Assembly (NCBI GenBank): GCA_947476075.1
Contig: CANJPM010000012.1
Location: 1-33,307 of the forward strand
Reading direction: 5' to 3'
From: Beijerinckiaceae bacterium
Lineage (GTDB): Bacteria; Pseudomonadota; Alphaproteobacteria; Rhizobiales; Beijerinckiaceae
DNA: 33,307 nt
Made by a program: the position numbers and the translations under genes. The notes under the pieces were generated by a model. That model did not search any database. It was not told where the DNA came from and was given only the letters and a program-made list of their open reading frames with translations. Below, in pieces: positions 31,641 to 33,307 of this stretch. Within the stretch, counting starts at the first letter, position 1, and every line of letters begins with the position of its first letter.

Positions 31641-32729
31641 TCAAGCTCCCGGGCGCGGTAATCCGATAGGCATTCCCCGGCCCAAATTGCGGCATTCCTC
31701 ATAGACCCAGTAGGCGATAGCAAGGTCGGCGGCAGCAGTGCCATTATTGTTGGCGTGATAGGTGATCTGCTCGTCGCTGATGCGGCCCGGATGGGCGCCA
31801 GCCGCTATATCGCCCAGCTCCACGATCTTGTCCCAGCCGATGACGCCCTGTTCGATCGGGTCCCACAAGCCTGCCTGACGCTCGGACTCAATTGACTCGC
31901 GCCAATTGGTGACGATTATATCAGCGCGCCGCACAGTCTCATCGTCGTTCTCACGTCGACCGCTCTTCAGCCAGCCCCCTTTAACAAGCGCGCTGTTTGA
32001 GCCCACAACAGTGACGACGTGCTGGCCAGGTTCAAGCCATGCGCCATCGAAGACCGGCACGTTGGAGCTCGTTGCGCAGATCACCACATCGGCCCCTGCG
32101 ATGACGGATTGCGGGTTGTCTACTGGTTCGAATTCCGCATCCACCAGTTCACGCATGCGCTTGCAAAAAGATTCACGATTATCGCGATTGCGGCTATATA
32201 TTTTATAGGTCTCAATCTTACGCTCGTTCTGAAGCGCGAGAATTTTGTGCAGCGCCTGCCCGCTGGAGCCAAACACGCCACATGTTTTCGAGTCCTTGCG
32301 CGCCAGATGACGAAAGCCCACCCCGCTTGTGGCCGCTGTGCGCAGCGCCATGAGACTGGAAAAACCGACGCGCTTCTCGGTGATCTCGCCTAGCATGATG
32401 CATTTCAGCTCGGCCGTTTCGGAATCCCACATCAAGTATACTGGGTGTTCCCGATAGGGATAATTCTGGTCGTTCGCCTCATGGTCATGTACGACGCGCT
32501 CGCCACGCGTCATTGAGCCTATGATGCCCAACCCATCAATTCCGCCAGGAAAATTTGAAATGCGGACGTTCTTGCGCGAATGCACGCGTCGACGTGGAGC
32601 GTTGATGATGGGAAATTCCGAGGCCTCCGCATAGCCCTGTTCGACTAGGTTGATCGCCTGTCCCATGTCGATGACGTCGCCGATTTCTTGCGGGCGCAGC
32701 AGCAAGATCGTGTGGTTGGTGCCCTGCAT
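31641..32729 (-). CDS. Ornithine cyclodeaminase/mu-crystallin family protein with altered active site
   Basis: This 362-residue protein has the OCD/mu-crystallin architecture: an N-terminal dimerisation domain, the conserved LMALRTAATSGV segment (whose Arg matches Arg112 of the Pseudomonas enzyme) and a Rossmann domain opening GVFGSSGQALHKILAL. Aligned by eye, the place of the catalytic Lys (GxGxKxV in the family) reads GLGIIGSM, and the place of the catalytic Asp (VGxDxPGKxE) reads VGSNSALVKGG. If this alignment holds it cannot be a normal ornithine cyclodeaminase; relatives include alanine dehydrogenases, imine reductases and opine-type enzymes. The family usually binds NAD(P)H. GGAGGAAA is upstream of the ATG. 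It is followed by a TctC gene and divergent from another. Confidence 0.85.
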   Translation of the reverse strand: MQGTNHTILLLRPQEIGDVIDMGQAINLVEQGYAEASEFPIINAPRRRVHSRKNVRISNFPGGIDGLGIIGSMTRGERVVHDHEANDQNYPYREHPVYLMWDSETAELKCIMLGEITEKRVGFSSLMALRTAATSGVGFRHLARKDSKTCGVFGSSGQALHKILALQNERKIETYKIYSRNRDNRESFCKRMRELVDAEFEPVDNPQSVIAGADVVICATSSNVPVFDGAWLEPGQHVVTVVGSNSALVKGGWLKSGRRENDDETVRRADIIVTNWRESIESERQAGLWDPIEQGVIGWDKIVELGDIAAGAHPGRISDEQITYHANNNGTAAADLAIAYWVYEECRNLGRGMPIGLPRPGA

Positions 32730-33028
32730 CGAATTTCCTCCATCTGTTATTTTGTTCTCAGTGTGCCGGAAACCATCGACCGCGCAAAGTAAATTTTAGT
32801 CAGTGCTCGATCCGCGCAAAACCGACCCCCTATTGTGCACAGGCGCGGCTTCCTGCATTCTTTTGCGTGAGATTGAGGGTCTACGGTAGGGCTTTTGTTT
32901 GACGTGTTGGAGCATGCCTTCATGGGATACGCCGCTGTTGGCGCCTTGTCTCAGGTCTGCTCCAACCTGCAGCTGAGGGCTCGATCCTCACAAAGCGCGG
33001 CTTGAATGAAAAATAAACGGAGGGGACG
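32730..33028. promoter_or_regulatory. Divergent intergenic region between OCD-family gene and TctC gene
   Basis: These 299 bp separate the divergent OCD-family and TctC genes and must hold their promoters. A TTGACG at about 32899 followed by GGGATA is a poor sigma70 candidate for the plus-strand gene. No clear palindrome or hairpin was found by eye. Confidence 0.3.
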
Positions 33029-33307
33029 ATGAATAGCATTGGAAAAGGATTTCTAATCGCGGCTGCCCTGACCTCGCCTGCGGGGGCGCAGGAAGCTGCG
33101 GACTTCTTCAAGGGCAAATCCATCCAAGTCCTCATCGGCTTTCCCCCAGGGGGCGGGTATGACGCTAATGCGCGCACGCTGGCTCGTCATTTTGGCCGTT
33201 TTATTCCGGGCAACCCAAGCATTGTTCCCGCGAACATGCCGGGCGCAGGCTCCCTGGTGGCCGCCAATCATCTCTACAATCAGGCCACGGCGGACGGCAG
33301 CGTGATA
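33029..33307 (+). CDS. TctC-type substrate-binding protein, partial (3' end outside window)
   Basis: This gene is missing from the ORF track because it runs off the right edge. From ATG 33029 (GGAGGGGAC upstream) 93 codons are visible: a signal peptide (MNSIGKGFLIAAALTSPAGA), then QEAADFFKGKSIQVLIGFPPGGGYDANARTLARHFGRFIPGNP and PANMPGAGSLVAANHLYN. These motifs put it in the divergent TctC branch of the UbiD unit. It is the eighth TctC-type gene in the window. It is divergent from the OCD-family gene. Confidence 0.87.
   Translation, partial: MNSIGKGFLIAAALTSPAGAQEAADFFKGKSIQVLIGFPPGGGYDANARTLARHFGRFIPGNPSIVPANMPGAGSLVAANHLYNQATADGSVI

Noticed and set aside
1-33307. CRISPR arrays, tRNA and rRNA genes
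   Set aside because: Reading both strands I found no spaced direct-repeat array of CRISPR type and no tRNA- or rRNA-like sequence.

Overview
The window comes from a GC-rich bacterial chromosome with dense catabolic gene content. Codon use, the spread of TctC/Bug-type periplasmic binding proteins, and the IS3 and ParB relics point to an alphaproteobacterium, probably Hyphomicrobiales (Rhizobiales). That placement is inference; there is no rRNA or other phylogenetic marker here.

Layout. (1) 1-3202, minus strand: the large subunit of a xanthine-dehydrogenase-type molybdenum hydroxylase, translationally coupled to a leaderless NMT1-type binding protein that runs off the left edge. (2) 3315-8148, plus strand: a UbiD-type prenylated-FMN decarboxylase followed by three tandem, divergent TctC-type binding proteins, closed by a strong terminator. 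(3) 14780-8205, minus strand: hydantoinase/oxoprolinase subunits A and B, an SDR, a LigA-like and a LigB-like extradiol dioxygenase pair, and an alpha/beta hydrolase, which together look like a catabolic operon. (4) 15747-14884, minus strand: a LysR regulator, divergent from (5) 15961-17565: two paralogous cupins and a small protein with a His-rich tail. The LysR/cupin intergenic region holds direct repeats that look like an operator. (6) 17581-17729: a cluster of perfect hairpins that can fold into a multibranch structure, then an MFS exporter on the minus strand. (7) 22565-19777, minus strand: a mini cytochrome c, a ferric-reductase-like membrane flavohaem oxidoreductase and another TctC protein.

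(8) 22700-25010 is a more AT-rich patch with a methyltransferase carrying a Trm112-like tail, a doubtful small membrane ORF and a secreted allene-oxide-cyclase/dirigent-like barrel protein. (9) 25234-27343: two convergent classical Bug proteins. (10) 27517-30454 is a decayed region with a small secreted protein, a frameshifted ParB-domain relic, an esterase-713-like secreted hydrolase and an IS3-family transposase relic. (11) 31474-30455 and 32729-31641, minus strand: another TctC protein and an ornithine-cyclodeaminase-family protein. At the right edge a further TctC gene begins.

How it fits together: the window holds eight TctC-type binding proteins and one NMT1-type binding protein but no TctA/TctB membrane subunits and no ABC permease. 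The enzymes (molybdenum hydroxylase, UbiD, Lig-type ring cleavage, HyuAB, cupins, SDR, hydrolase) suit uptake and breakdown of aromatic or heterocyclic carboxylic acids. The substrates cannot be read from the sequence. The most unusual items are the expanded TctC set beside degradative enzymes, the cupin pair with its His-tailed partner and repeat operator, the structured element after that operon, and an OCD-family protein that seems to lack catalytic residues.
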